A DNA stretch of 22,644 nucleotides from an uncultured Erysipelotrichales bacterium (GTDB lineage Bacteria; Bacillota_I; Bacilli_A; Erysipelotrichales; Coprobacillaceae). The stretch is from positions 1 through 22,644 of the forward strand of contig CAJTTM010000037.1 in the NCBI GenBank assembly GCA_910579135.1, in the 5' to 3' direction. The notes beneath the pieces were generated by a model. The model was not told where the DNA came from. It ran no database searches and saw only the letters and a program-made list of their open reading frames with translations. This document shows positions 15,901 to 22,570 of this stretch, piece by piece (position 1 is the stretch's first letter; each line of letters begins with the position of its first letter). Both the position numbers and the translations under genes were made by a program.

Positions 15901-15931
15901 ACAGGATAGCTAATAGCTATCCTGTCTTTTT
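15901..15931 (+). terminator. intrinsic terminator of the MATE gene, inside the end of rnmV
   Basis: An 11-bp perfect stem ACAGGATAGCT - AAT - AGCTATCCTGT (15901-15925), followed by CTTTTT on the plus strand. There is no T-run on the minus strand, so it works mainly for the MATE transcript. Its right half encodes the last residues and the stop codon (15910-15912) of the convergent rnmV. Confidence 0.92.
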
Positions 15932-16443
15932 AATTCATTAATAATATCTTCTTTGGTAATTCCAACCATATTTAATCTTTTAAATAATGTTTTATTATTT
16001 CCATATCCTAAATGAAATAAATCATAAACCAATAATCTCTTCTTTTTGTTTCCAATAATATCTAAATCAATAAATTCTTCCCACGATATAGATTGACTGT
16101 TCTCATCAAAAGATACAACATTATCCAAAGCCTCAATTATAGCTTCTTTCCTTGCTTCTGCAATCCCTAACTTTTTCTCTCCAATCGCATCTTTTCTATC
16201 TACAAATGCATGTTTGCAATTAGGAACAACATCTTTGATCATATTTCTTATCTTCATACCTGGATAATCAGGATCAGTTAAAACAATAATTCCTCTTGTT
16301 TCATTTGCTTTTTTTATATATTCTAAAGTCTTTTCATTAAGTCCTAATCCTTGAGTTTCTATTGTTTCTACTTCAAATAACTCTTTTAACACTTGAGTAT
16401 CTGTTTTTCCTTCAACAACAACAATTTCCTTAATCTTTTTCAT
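15910..16443 (-). CDS. rnmV: ribonuclease M5 (5S rRNA maturation)
   Basis: 177 aa. An N-terminal Toprim domain shows Glu11 in VVVEGKTD and Asp57/Asp59 in VLTDPDYPG, followed by the family-specific KHAFVDRKDAIGEKKLGIAEA. The C-terminal region (about 110-177) matches the L5-binding part of RNase M5. The enzyme cuts double-stranded precursor to release mature 5S rRNA together with ribosomal protein uL18. ATG 16443 overlaps the end of the Nim-like gene by 14 nt and has only a weak AAAGAG site, suggesting translational coupling. In most Bacillota it is directly followed by rsmA; here the MATE/ABC module and a pseudogene come between. Confidence 0.95.
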   Translation of the reverse strand: MKKIKEIVVVEGKTDTQVLKELFEVETIETQGLGLNEKTLEYIKKANETRGIIVLTDPDYPGMKIRNMIKDVVPNCKHAFVDRKDAIGEKKLGIAEARKEAIIEALDNVVSFDENSQSISWEEFIDLDIIGNKKKRLLVYDLFHLGYGNNKTLFKRLNMVGITKEDIINELKRQDSY

Positions 16444-16897
16444 GACTCTTTACACTCATACTTTCTACAATTAATTTAAAAACGCAAACATTACGACACA
16501 TTTTATCATCAAATACAAAATCTTTTTGAGTTTGATGTTTCATAAACAATTTTAATATTTCTTTTTTCTCACTATCATTTGCAAATTCTATTTTCCCATT
16601 ACCTATAATACTTTGATAATAATAACTATATTGACAAGCATTATCTGATTCTTTTAATTGATGATGTGTATCCATTTCAAAAGCAACATTTGGATTTTCT
16701 TTAAAAACATTAATTTTTCTTCCATTCAATGCACTATGAAAATATAATATTAAATTATTTTCATAGTGATAAGCAAAATTAAGAGGAACAATATATAATC
16801 CTTTACTATCTAACATTGCTAGTCTACAAACTTTACATTCATCTAATATCTTTATAATTTTATCTTTATCTATAATTTCTCTATCTTTTCTTCTCAT
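16430..16897 (-). CDS. Nim-like pyridoxamine 5'-phosphate oxidase-family FMN protein
   Basis: 155 aa from ATG 16897, which has AGAGGTT upstream and gives the typical N terminus MRRKDREIIDKDKI. The frame opens further upstream at 16939, but that would overlap the previous gene and add a non-homologous leader. It is a split-barrel flavin-binding fold: RLAMLDSKGLYIVPLNFAY (25-43), LYFHSALNGRKI (51-62, containing the conserved His54 seen in Nim proteins) and SIIGNGKIEFANDSEKK (96-112). Relatives are annotated as 5-nitroimidazole reductases/resistance proteins, though most genomic copies have unknown physiological substrates. It overlaps rnmV by 14 nt and lies 8 nt after the membrane-protein gene. 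Confidence 0.88.
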   Translation of the reverse strand: MRRKDREIIDKDKIIKILDECKVCRLAMLDSKGLYIVPLNFAYHYENNLILYFHSALNGRKINVFKENPNVAFEMDTHHQLKESDNACQYSYYYQSIIGNGKIEFANDSEKKEILKLFMKHQTQKDFVFDDKMCRNVCVFKLIVESMSVKSHEKD

Positions 16898-16905
16898 ATT
16901 AACCT

Positions 16906-17715
16906 CTAGAATATAGTAGGAAAAAATATTGTTAACCATTGTCCTAATATAAATGATACAAAATTAGCTGCTATTCCATAACATATAATTTTTTTAGTTG
17001 AAATATCATTAAATGATAACTTATATATAATTGTTTCTATAACCATGATCATTATTTCTAACATAATCAACAAATTATAAAAATATGTATATAAACATAT
17101 ATTTAAACTTAATTGCGTTAAAATATTAATAACTGCAATTAATAATAACTTATTATATTCTCTTATATTAAAGAACCATGCAATTATAATTTCAATAAAA
17201 ATAGTTACTATAATTCTTGCTATTAAACTCATAACATCTATTTCTTTAATATCATTAACTGTAATCTTTTTAGTAGATACACTTATACTTGTTTCATTAA
17301 CATTAATATCATAATAACTATCAAAAGCATATCTAGAACATTTATCACTACAAATAAAAGTATTAGTATCTAAAATATATATTAATATTTTAAAATCATC
17401 TGGTGGAAAATAATTCCATTCATATCTATGAGTCTGACTACAATCTTCAAAAGTATTCAAATAATAATATTCATCTTTATAATTATAAAATTTTAATATA
17501 ATATCATAATTCTTTGTATTTTTATCAATCTTCTTTATATCTTTAATAATATTATGAGGTCCTGTTGATTTTTCCTTAGAAAGTAATGTCACATAATATG
17601 TCTTGCCTTCTAATCCATTTATATCTATCTTAACTGTTGGTTTTGGTCCCATATCTGCAGATACTGGTACAACACAAAAAATTATTATCATTAATAAAAT
17701 AATAAATTTTTTCAT
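16906..17715 (-). CDS. secreted-ectodomain, four-TM membrane protein of unknown function
   Basis: 269 aa. Residues 1-20 are a cleavable signal peptide (MKKFIILLMI, ending VSA) before the mature N terminus DMGPKPTVKIDINGL. I have seen similar starts in uncharacterised clostridial membrane proteins, but cannot name the family. Residues about 21-160 form an extracellular domain with DCSQTHRYEWNYFPPDDF and two further cysteines (C122, C126). Four hydrophobic helices follow at about 162-184, 188-207, 209-232 and 242-265. ATG 17715 has AGAGGTGA upstream and a TATAAT at 17737-17742, just after the terminator of the preceding gene, so it starts a new unit with the Nim-like gene and rnmV. Function is unknown. 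Confidence 0.82.
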   Translation of the reverse strand: MKKFIILLMIIIFCVVPVSADMGPKPTVKIDINGLEGKTYYVTLLSKEKSTGPHNIIKDIKKIDKNTKNYDIILKFYNYKDEYYYLNTFEDCSQTHRYEWNYFPPDDFKILIYILDTNTFICSDKCSRYAFDSYYDINVNETSISVSTKKITVNDIKEIDVMSLIARIIVTIFIEIIIAWFFNIREYNKLLLIAVINILTQLSLNICLYTYFYNLLIMLEIMIMVIETIIYKLSFNDISTKKIICYGIAANFVSFILGQWLTIFFPTIF

Positions 17716-17736
17716 TTATTTTCACCTCTTTTTTAT

Positions 17737-17742
17737 ATTATA
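17737..17742 (-). promoter_or_regulatory. -10 element before the membrane protein/Nim/rnmV unit
   Basis: TATAAT on the minus strand, 21 nt before ATG 17715. No good -35 is seen, because the region 17 bp upstream is the T-run of the preceding terminator. Confidence 0.4.
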
Positions 17743-17750
17743 CATGATTT

Positions 17751-17787
17751 ACAAAAAAAAAAGAATCTATAATTAAATAAATTCTTT
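17751..17787 (-). terminator. intrinsic terminator after the flavin-reductase gene
   Basis: An 11-bp stem AAAGAATTTAT - TTAATT - ATAGATTCTTT (17760-17787, one G-U pair), followed on the minus strand by a run of about ten T. The stop codon at 17773-17775 lies in the loop. Confidence 0.85.
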
Positions 17788-18261
17788 TTCTATAATATCA
17801 ATAACTTCTCCTATATACATTCTATGAGGTTCTTCTTTTTCGTAATACTTTTCTATTGCTTTATCTGGTATATTTTGAATATCTAAATCTTGATAATATA
17901 TTTTTTTACATACAATAGTTTTAGTTGCTTCTTTAAAAGTAACTCCTTCTTTTAATTGTTTTAATGTTAATTGAGTAAGAGAAACTTTATCACCATCTCT
18001 ACCAGATTGACTTCCTAATATACCTAAATCTTTTTTATAATCATCTGGAAAAAAACTTATTGTAAAATAATCATTTTCTTCTAAAAATTGATATGTATAT
18101 CTTATTGGTTTTACATATATTGTTACAATAGGTTTACTCCAAAGTGTTCCCATTGAACCCCAACTTATAGTCATTGTATTATAATCTTCCATATTTCCTG
18201 CTGTAACTAAAGCCCAATCTTTATCAAAACATTCAAATGGTTTTGTTGTATATTCCTTCAT
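17773..18261 (-). CDS. flavin reductase-family (FMN-binding split-barrel) protein
   Basis: 162 aa. The whole length fits the flavin reductase-like domain: WALVTAGNMEDYNTMTISWGS (16-36, cofactor-binding strand), KPIVTIYVKPIRYTYQFLEEN, FTISFFPDDYKKDLGILGSQSGRDGDK (67-93) and a C-terminal RMYIGEVIDI strand. Family members bind FMN and either reduce flavins with NAD(P)H or act as small flavoproteins of unknown substrate. ATG 18261 follows GGAG. It lies 9 nt after the alarmone synthetase gene, so the two form an operon that ends in the terminator overlapping its stop. With the Nim-like gene 900 bp away, this is the second small FMN protein in the cluster. Confidence 0.9.
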   Translation of the reverse strand: MKEYTTKPFECFDKDWALVTAGNMEDYNTMTISWGSMGTLWSKPIVTIYVKPIRYTYQFLEENDYFTISFFPDDYKKDLGILGSQSGRDGDKVSLTQLTLKQLKEGVTFKEATKTIVCKKIYYQDLDIQNIPDKAIEKYYEKEEPHRMYIGEVIDIIEKEFI

Positions 18262-18270
18262 ATTTTTCTC

Positions 18271-18954
18271 CTATTTATTCTCAGATATTCTATGTCTTAT
18301 TATTTCCATTTTATGATCTAACATTCTACTAATTGCTGCACATTCTAATAAATCTTCAGATATTTCTTTAGAAATATCATAACTTAAATTCTTTTTATAT
18401 CTTAATTTATGCTCTAAACTTGCCCAAAAATCCATAGCAATCGTTCTTAATTGAACTTCAACTTTCATTATTCTTTTTTCATTTTGTAAGAATATAGGAA
18501 CTTCTACAATTAAATGTAAACTTCTATATCCATTATCTTTAGGATGTTTGATATAATCTTTCATTTCAATTAATTTTATATCATCTTGTTTTAATAAACA
18601 ATCTGCTAGTAAATAAATATCCTCTTCAAAAGAACATATAACTCTAATTCCTGCAATATCAAATATATTTTCTTCAATTTCTTTTAAAGAATAAGAAAGT
18701 TTTTTCTTCTTTATCTTCTTTAATATACTTTCTTCAGATTTTAATCTTGTTTTAATTGTTTCAATTGGATTTTGATCATATCTTAAGGAAAACTGTTCAT
18801 TTAATACTTTAAATTTAGTTTCTACTTCCATAATAGCACAACGATAATAACACATTAATGTTTCTAATGGTATTGTATCTTCTTTAATCTTCTTTATAAA
18901 TTCTTCATTTACAATTCTATTAAAAAATAAATTATCTAATCTCTCAACTTTCAT
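18271..18954 (-). CDS. small alarmone synthetase, RelQ/RelP type ((p)ppGpp synthetase)
   Basis: 227 aa, synthetase domain only, with no HD hydrolase or TGS/ACT regions. Motifs of the RelA/SpoT nucleotidyltransferase fold are ENIFDIAGIRVICSF (95-109), DYIKHPKDNGYRSLHLIV (133-150, the GTP/GDP-binding G-loop with Tyr143) and VEVQLRTIAMDFWASLEHKL (165-184, with Glu166 as metal and catalytic residue). It transfers pyrophosphate from ATP to GDP or GTP. The C-terminal helices (about 185-227) are those that tetramerise RelQ/RelP. I cannot decide between RelQ and RelP by eye. ATG 18954 follows GAGGAGA. First gene of a two-gene operon with the flavin reductase. Confidence 0.93.
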   Translation of the reverse strand: MKVERLDNLFFNRIVNEEFIKKIKEDTIPLETLMCYYRCAIMEVETKFKVLNEQFSLRYDQNPIETIKTRLKSEESILKKIKKKKLSYSLKEIEENIFDIAGIRVICSFEEDIYLLADCLLKQDDIKLIEMKDYIKHPKDNGYRSLHLIVEVPIFLQNEKRIMKVEVQLRTIAMDFWASLEHKLRYKKNLSYDISKEISEDLLECAAISRMLDHKMEIIRHRISENK

Positions 18955-19156
18955 ATAAATCTCCTCGTATAATAAAATTCAAATTATTTTATAACTTGAT
19001 TTTATTTATAATATAAATTATAAATTGACTTTATGAATATAATGTTAATTGTTAATACTACTCTCTCTTTTTTATAGAATACTTTATATTTTTAATGTTT
19101 TTTTCTTTTTTTTATGATTTATTCTATAAAGTTAATTAGATAAAGGAGATTTAGTA
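18955..19156. promoter_or_regulatory. divergent AT-rich regulatory gap between the alarmone synthetase and the small orphan gene
   Basis: 202 nt with very few G or C. On the plus strand TTGATT (18996-19001) - 17 bp - TATAAA (19019-19024) is a possible promoter for the small gene. On the minus strand no single promoter stands out among many TATA-like words. ATAGAAT (near 19073) and ATTCTAT (near 19129) are inverted copies flanking a T-rich stretch. None of these is decisive. Confidence 0.3.
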
Positions 19157-19384
19157 ATGAATTCACTAGAAGATTTAATAGACTTTGAGCTTAATGAATA
19201 TAATAATATAAAAAAAGAAACATATAATATAATTAATCATATTTTTATCTACAATCAAAAAACTAATAATAGATATAAAAAAGAATTGCAGAAAATGATT
19301 GATAATCTGCAATCTAATTTATTAATCATTAAATATTTAGAAGATGAAATAACATCTATAAATAATACATCTCAACTTCATTAA
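19157..19384 (+). CDS. small orphan protein, 75 aa, helical, unknown function
   Basis: 75 aa starting at ATG 19157 with the good site AAAGGAGAT 7 nt upstream, which is the main reason for calling it. The sequence (MNSLEDLIDFELNEYNNIKK, then KKELQKMIDNLQSNL, and YLEDEITS near the end) is charged and helical, with no membrane segment or Cys. It could form a short coiled coil over residues 1-68. Its stop TAA (19382-19384) overlaps the stop of the convergent HAD phosphatase gene within the four bases TTAA. No homologue is recognised. It is an isolated plus-strand gene among minus-strand neighbours. Confidence 0.65.
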   Translation: MNSLEDLIDFELNEYNNIKKETYNIINHIFIYNQKTNNRYKKELQKMIDNLQSNLLIIKYLEDEITSINNTSQLH

Positions 19385-20034
19385 TTATTAAATACTATAT
19401 CTTCAATTTCTTTCGTTGAAGAAACAATAATATGAGCACCTTTTTCTTTTAGAAAATTATATTCTCTAAATCCCCACTTTACAATAATATGATTGATTCC
19501 TGCATTATTTGCAGTTTGAATATCAACTTCTGAATCACCAATATAAATTGTTTCATCTTTATTCATATGAAATATCTTCATAACTTCATTAACAGAATCT
19601 GGAGAAGGTTTTTTTTCTATTCCTTCTCTTTCTCCTATTGATATGTCAAATAATTTATTGAAATATTCATTAGATAACTGTAAAACAGCTTCATGTGCTT
19701 TATTAGATACAACTGCGACTTTACAACCTTTATTTTTTAAATTCTGTATTAATTCTATAATTCCATCATATGGCTTTGTATGATCTTTACAATGTAGATT
19801 ATAATACTTCTTAAATGCAATAAACATTTCATCAATTCTTTCTTTAGATACTCCTTTAGGGACAGCTCTTTCTATTAATTTATATATACCATTACCAACA
19901 TAACTTTTAACTTCTAATAATGTATGAGTAGGATAGCCATATTGATCCATTATATAATTAACACTTAACATTAAATCTTCTAATGTATCCAATATTGTAC
20001 CATCCATATCAAATATAACTAATTTATACTTCAT
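19381..20034 (-). CDS. HAD-family phosphatase (phosphoglycolate phosphatase / PpaX-like)
   Basis: 217 aa from ATG 20034, which has AAAGGATG upstream and the canonical N terminus MKYKLVIFDMDGTILDT. The longer frame to 20088 adds a non-homologous hydrophobic leader that spans the mnmE terminator. HAD motif I is DMDGTILDT (Asp9 nucleophile, Asp11 acid/base), motif II is VAVVSNKAH, motif III is KKPSPDSV, and motif IV is YIGDSEVDIQTANNAG. The cap domain (about 17-80) is the helical C1 type of Gph/PpaX. Likely substrates are small phosphoesters or pyrophosphate. It follows the mnmE terminator, so it may depend on read-through or on an unrecognised promoter. It converges on the small orphan gene with stops overlapping by 4 nt and no terminator between them. 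Confidence 0.93.
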   Translation of the reverse strand: MKYKLVIFDMDGTILDTLEDLMLSVNYIMDQYGYPTHTLLEVKSYVGNGIYKLIERAVPKGVSKERIDEMFIAFKKYYNLHCKDHTKPYDGIIELIQNLKNKGCKVAVVSNKAHEAVLQLSNEYFNKLFDISIGEREGIEKKPSPDSVNEVMKIFHMNKDETIYIGDSEVDIQTANNAGINHIIVKWGFREYNFLKEKGAHIIVSSTKEIEDIVFNN

Positions 20035-20068
20035 TTTATAACATCCTTTCCTTTTGACTATTATAATC

Positions 20069-20101
20069 AAAAAAAAAGAATATAACAACTATCATATTCT
20101 T
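20069..20101 (-). terminator. intrinsic terminator after mnmE
   Basis: A 10-bp stem AAGAATATGA - TAGTTG - TTATATTCTT (20076-20101, one G-U pair), followed on the minus strand by about eight T. The first arm overlaps the mnmE stop codon (20100-20102). Confidence 0.85.
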
Positions 20102-21452
20102 ATTTTCCAATACAAAACCTTTTAAATAACTCATCTAATAAATCTTCTTTAGCTTGTTCACCTAATATTTCTCTTAAATTTTCCCACGCATCATATAAAT
20201 CAGTAACAATTAAATCTGTAGTAATACCTTCCCTCATTTCATTAATCGCAATATCTAATGATTGATTAGCTTTTTCTAATAATTGAAGTTGTCTTGCATT
20301 AGTCACTAGTTCTTCATCAGAAGAAACAATATATCCTAATTCAAACATTTCTTTTATTTTTTCTATTAATAATTCAATATCATTTTCTTTAGCGCTAATA
20401 TTTATACCTTCTATATTAATAACTTTACCTTCATCCTTTTTATTAACAATAACAATCCTATTCGTATCTTTAGTAATATCTAATAATTCCTGATCTTCTT
20501 TTTCTAATTCTTTTGAACCATCTATAACTAATAAAACTAAATCAGCTTTATAAATCAATTCTTTTGATTTTTCTACACCCATTTTTTCAATAATATCATC
20601 TGTACTTCTAATACCAGCAGTATCTATCATATTTAAAATAATATTATCTATTCTAATTGACCCTTCAACAATATCTCTAGTTGTACCAGCTATATCTGTA
20701 ACAATTGCTTTATTTTCTTGAAGTAAAGCATTTAATAAACTTGATTTTCCTACATTTGGTTTACCTACTATAACTGTAGAAATTCCATCTTTCATTAAAT
20801 GAACATTTTTAGATTCATTAATAATTTTATTCATTTTCTTTAATAAAGTTTCACTTTTAGGAAGCAATGACATAGCTGTTAATTCTTCAACATCATCATA
20901 TTCAGGATAATCTATATTTACTTCTATTTGAGTAATAATTTGTATTAAATCTTCCTTTAAATCTTTAATAAAATCACTAATATTTCCTTGTATACCCCTT
21001 AAAGCAAGAGAAACACTATAATCATTTTTAGCACTTATTAAATCTGTAATAGCTTCAGCTTGTGATAAATCAATTCTTCCATTAAGAAAAGCTCTTTTAG
21101 AAAATTCACCACGTTCTGCCATTCTTGCTCCTTTATTCAAACATAATTGTAATATTTTCTGAGTAATAAAAACACCACCATGACAATTGATTTCAACCAT
21201 CTCTTCACCAGTAAATGTCTTTTTACCTCGATAAATATTAACTAATACTTCATCTATTTTCTTATTATTATCAATAATATATCCATATGTAATTGTATGA
21301 CTCTCTTTATTTAAAATTTTACCAGTAAAAATATCCTGTACAAAAGCAATACAATCTTTACCACTAAGCCTAATAATAGATATAGCAGCTTCTAAACGTG
21401 AAGTCGCAATAGCAGCTATAATATCATCATTCATCATTTCACCAACTTTCAT
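20100..21452 (-). CDS. mnmE: tRNA uridine-5-carboxymethylaminomethyl(34) synthesis GTPase MnmE
   Basis: 450 aa. With MnmG it modifies wobble U34 of several tRNAs (cmnm5U). The N-terminal tetrahydrofolate-binding domain (1 to about 120) carries IIAAIATSRLEAAISIIRLSG and the EINCHGG motif. The inserted G domain has G1 GKPNVGKSS (230-238), G2 TDIAGTTRD (252-260), G3 DTAG (277-280) and G4 NKKD (337-340). The C terminus ends with FCIGK, the invariant Cys-containing tail. ATG 21452 lies 1 nt after the PadR stop with only a weak site; ATG 21437 or 21434 (MNDDIIAAIAT, behind GGTGA) would give a more usual N terminus. Co-transcribed with padR. In many Bacillota mnmE sits with mnmG and rsmG near the origin; here it has neither neighbour. 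Confidence 0.97.
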   Translation of the reverse strand: MKVGEMMNDDIIAAIATSRLEAAISIIRLSGKDCIAFVQDIFTGKILNKESHTITYGYIIDNNKKIDEVLVNIYRGKKTFTGEEMVEINCHGGVFITQKILQLCLNKGARMAERGEFSKRAFLNGRIDLSQAEAITDLISAKNDYSVSLALRGIQGNISDFIKDLKEDLIQIITQIEVNIDYPEYDDVEELTAMSLLPKSETLLKKMNKIINESKNVHLMKDGISTVIVGKPNVGKSSLLNALLQENKAIVTDIAGTTRDIVEGSIRIDNIILNMIDTAGIRSTDDIIEKMGVEKSKELIYKADLVLLVIDGSKELEKEDQELLDITKDTNRIVIVNKKDEGKVINIEGINISAKENDIELLIEKIKEMFELGYIVSSDEELVTNARQLQLLEKANQSLDIAINEMREGITTDLIVTDLYDAWENLREILGEQAKEDLLDELFKRFCIGK

Positions 21453-21453
21453 A

Positions 21454-21786
21454 TCATTTTATATCTTCTTTATTAAACAACAATTGATTTGTTTTATCAA
21501 TGGTTTTTTTATAGATAACTAAATAGTTATCTAAATTTTCTTGACCTAATGGTGTAATAGAAAAGTATTTTTTAGTAGGACCTAGTAGTGATTTTGCTTT
21601 TCTGCATTGAATATATTTTTTCTTCTCTAATCTTGTAAGAATTGGATATAAAGTCCCTTCTATAACATTATTAAATTCAGCCTCTGCTAATTCTATAATA
21701 ATTTCATATCCATATGTTTCTTCTTGACTAATAATATGTAAAACACACGATTCCAATATTCCTTTTAATATTTGACTTTCATCCAT
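21454..21786 (-). CDS. PadR-family transcriptional regulator
   Basis: 110 aa, the size of a short (subfamily s1) PadR protein. Winged-helix signature: ILKGILESCVLHIISQEETYGYEI (6-29), then NVIEGTLYPILTRLEKKKYIQ (40-60, recognition helix and wing) and KKYFSITPLGQENLDNYL (72-89). The typical role is repression of a neighbouring membrane or stress operon, with release by a small molecule or envelope stress. ATG 21786 follows AGGTGATAGG. It lies 8 nt after the small membrane-protein gene and 1 nt before mnmE, so all three are likely one transcript. The membrane protein is the natural candidate partner. Confidence 0.93.
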   Translation of the reverse strand: MDESQILKGILESCVLHIISQEETYGYEIIIELAEAEFNNVIEGTLYPILTRLEKKKYIQCRKAKSLLGPTKKYFSITPLGQENLDNYLVIYKKTIDKTNQLLFNKEDIK

Positions 21787-21794
21787 CCTATCAC

Positions 21795-22004
21795 CTATTC
21801 ATCTTTTAAAATACTATCATCATAAATATCTGTATCTTTTTCTTTAATATCCTTATATATTTCAATTCTTATTTTATCTGATTTTCTAAAAAGAAAATAA
21901 TAAATTAGTATTTCTAAAGCTAACACAATGACTGTAAATATAATTGTATCTAATAATTTACTTGAAATAGCAACATTAACAATAAAACTAAATACAACAA
22001 TCAT
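21795..22004 (-). CDS. small membrane protein upstream of padR
   Basis: 69 aa. Hydrophobic residues 1-13 and 17-39 (IIFTVIVLALEILIYYFLF) make one or two membrane helices, followed by a charged, Lys/Asp/Glu-rich tail of about 30 residues. No family is recognised. No Shine-Dalgarno is visible before ATG 22004, but a perfect extended -10 (TGATATAAT, 22018-22026) ends 13 nt before the ATG, so the mRNA leader would be about 7 nt and translation near-leaderless. It leads into padR and mnmE. Small membrane proteins beside PadR regulators are common, but I cannot assign a function. Confidence 0.68.
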   Translation of the reverse strand: MIVVFSFIVNVAISSKLLDTIIFTVIVLALEILIYYFLFRKSDKIRIEIYKDIKEKDTDIYDDSILKDE

Positions 22005-22017
22005 TTTTATATTTTTT

Positions 22018-22026
22018 ATTATATCA
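22018..22026 (-). promoter_or_regulatory. extended -10 promoter of the small membrane protein-padR-mnmE unit
   Basis: TGATATAAT is a perfect match to the extended -10 TGnTATAAT on the minus strand. No -35 match is seen (AAGCAC at the 17-bp position), as is common for extended -10 promoters. It lies just past the broken HAD gene. Confidence 0.6.
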
Positions 22027-22037
22027 TTTTTTTACAT

Positions 22038-22524
22038 CTAGTGCTTCTTTATTTTATTTTGACATTTTTTAATATATTTTTCATATTGTTTTCTATAAGT
22101 CAATATAATTTCATTATATATTTCATTTCCACAAATAATCGTATCAAAATAAGATAAAAATCGATGTCTATCTATTAATTTATGAACTCTTTCTAAGCTA
22201 CTTGAAGTGGCGACTGCAATTTTATAATGATTATCTTTTAAATATTCTAATAATTCTTTTAATCCTTTTTTATATTAATATCATTTTTAGTTTTTTCTTT
22301 TTCTATTTTCGCAATTTCAACAACTATATTTTCTATATCATAATTTAAATGATATTAATCTCTTGCATATATAAGACTATTTTAGATCTACCTGCAAAAC
22401 AATTTAAATAATCAGCTTTACTTATAGCAATATTGAATTGTTTAAAAAACTCTTTATAAATTTCATAACAAACAATCTCACTATCAATCATTAAATCCAT
22501 ATCAAATAATACAGTTTCAACCAT
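22038..22524 (-). pseudogene. broken HAD-family (beta-phosphoglucomutase-like) phosphatase gene
   Basis: ATG 22524 follows AAGGGAG and encodes MVETVLFDMDLMIDSE, a HAD motif I in which the invariant Gly after DMD is missing. After about 60 codons (ending LYMQEINII) the frame meets TAA. The coding sequence resumes in another frame (NYDIENIVVEIAKIEKEK... to NIKKD) and again in a third (GLKELLEYLKDNHYKIAVAT, then SSSLERVHKLIDRHRF and FDTIICGNEI), ending at TAG 22038-22040. The third piece is HAD motif II (ATSSS) and what follows. The motif III/IV region (KPxPD, EDS) is absent, so the 3' part is also deleted or replaced. Two frameshifts, a deleted active-site residue and a truncation together make function very unlikely. 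Confidence 0.85.
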
Positions 22525-22540
22525 TAATATTTTCTCCCTT

Positions 22541-22570
22541 AAAAAAATAAAACTCCTAAATAGGAGTTTT
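22541..22570 (-). terminator. intrinsic terminator of the gene at the right edge
   Basis: A perfect 9-bp stem AAAACTCCT - ATTT - AGGAGTTTT (22549-22570), followed on the minus strand by ATTTTTTT. It touches the stop codon of the frame at 22570-22644. Confidence 0.88.
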
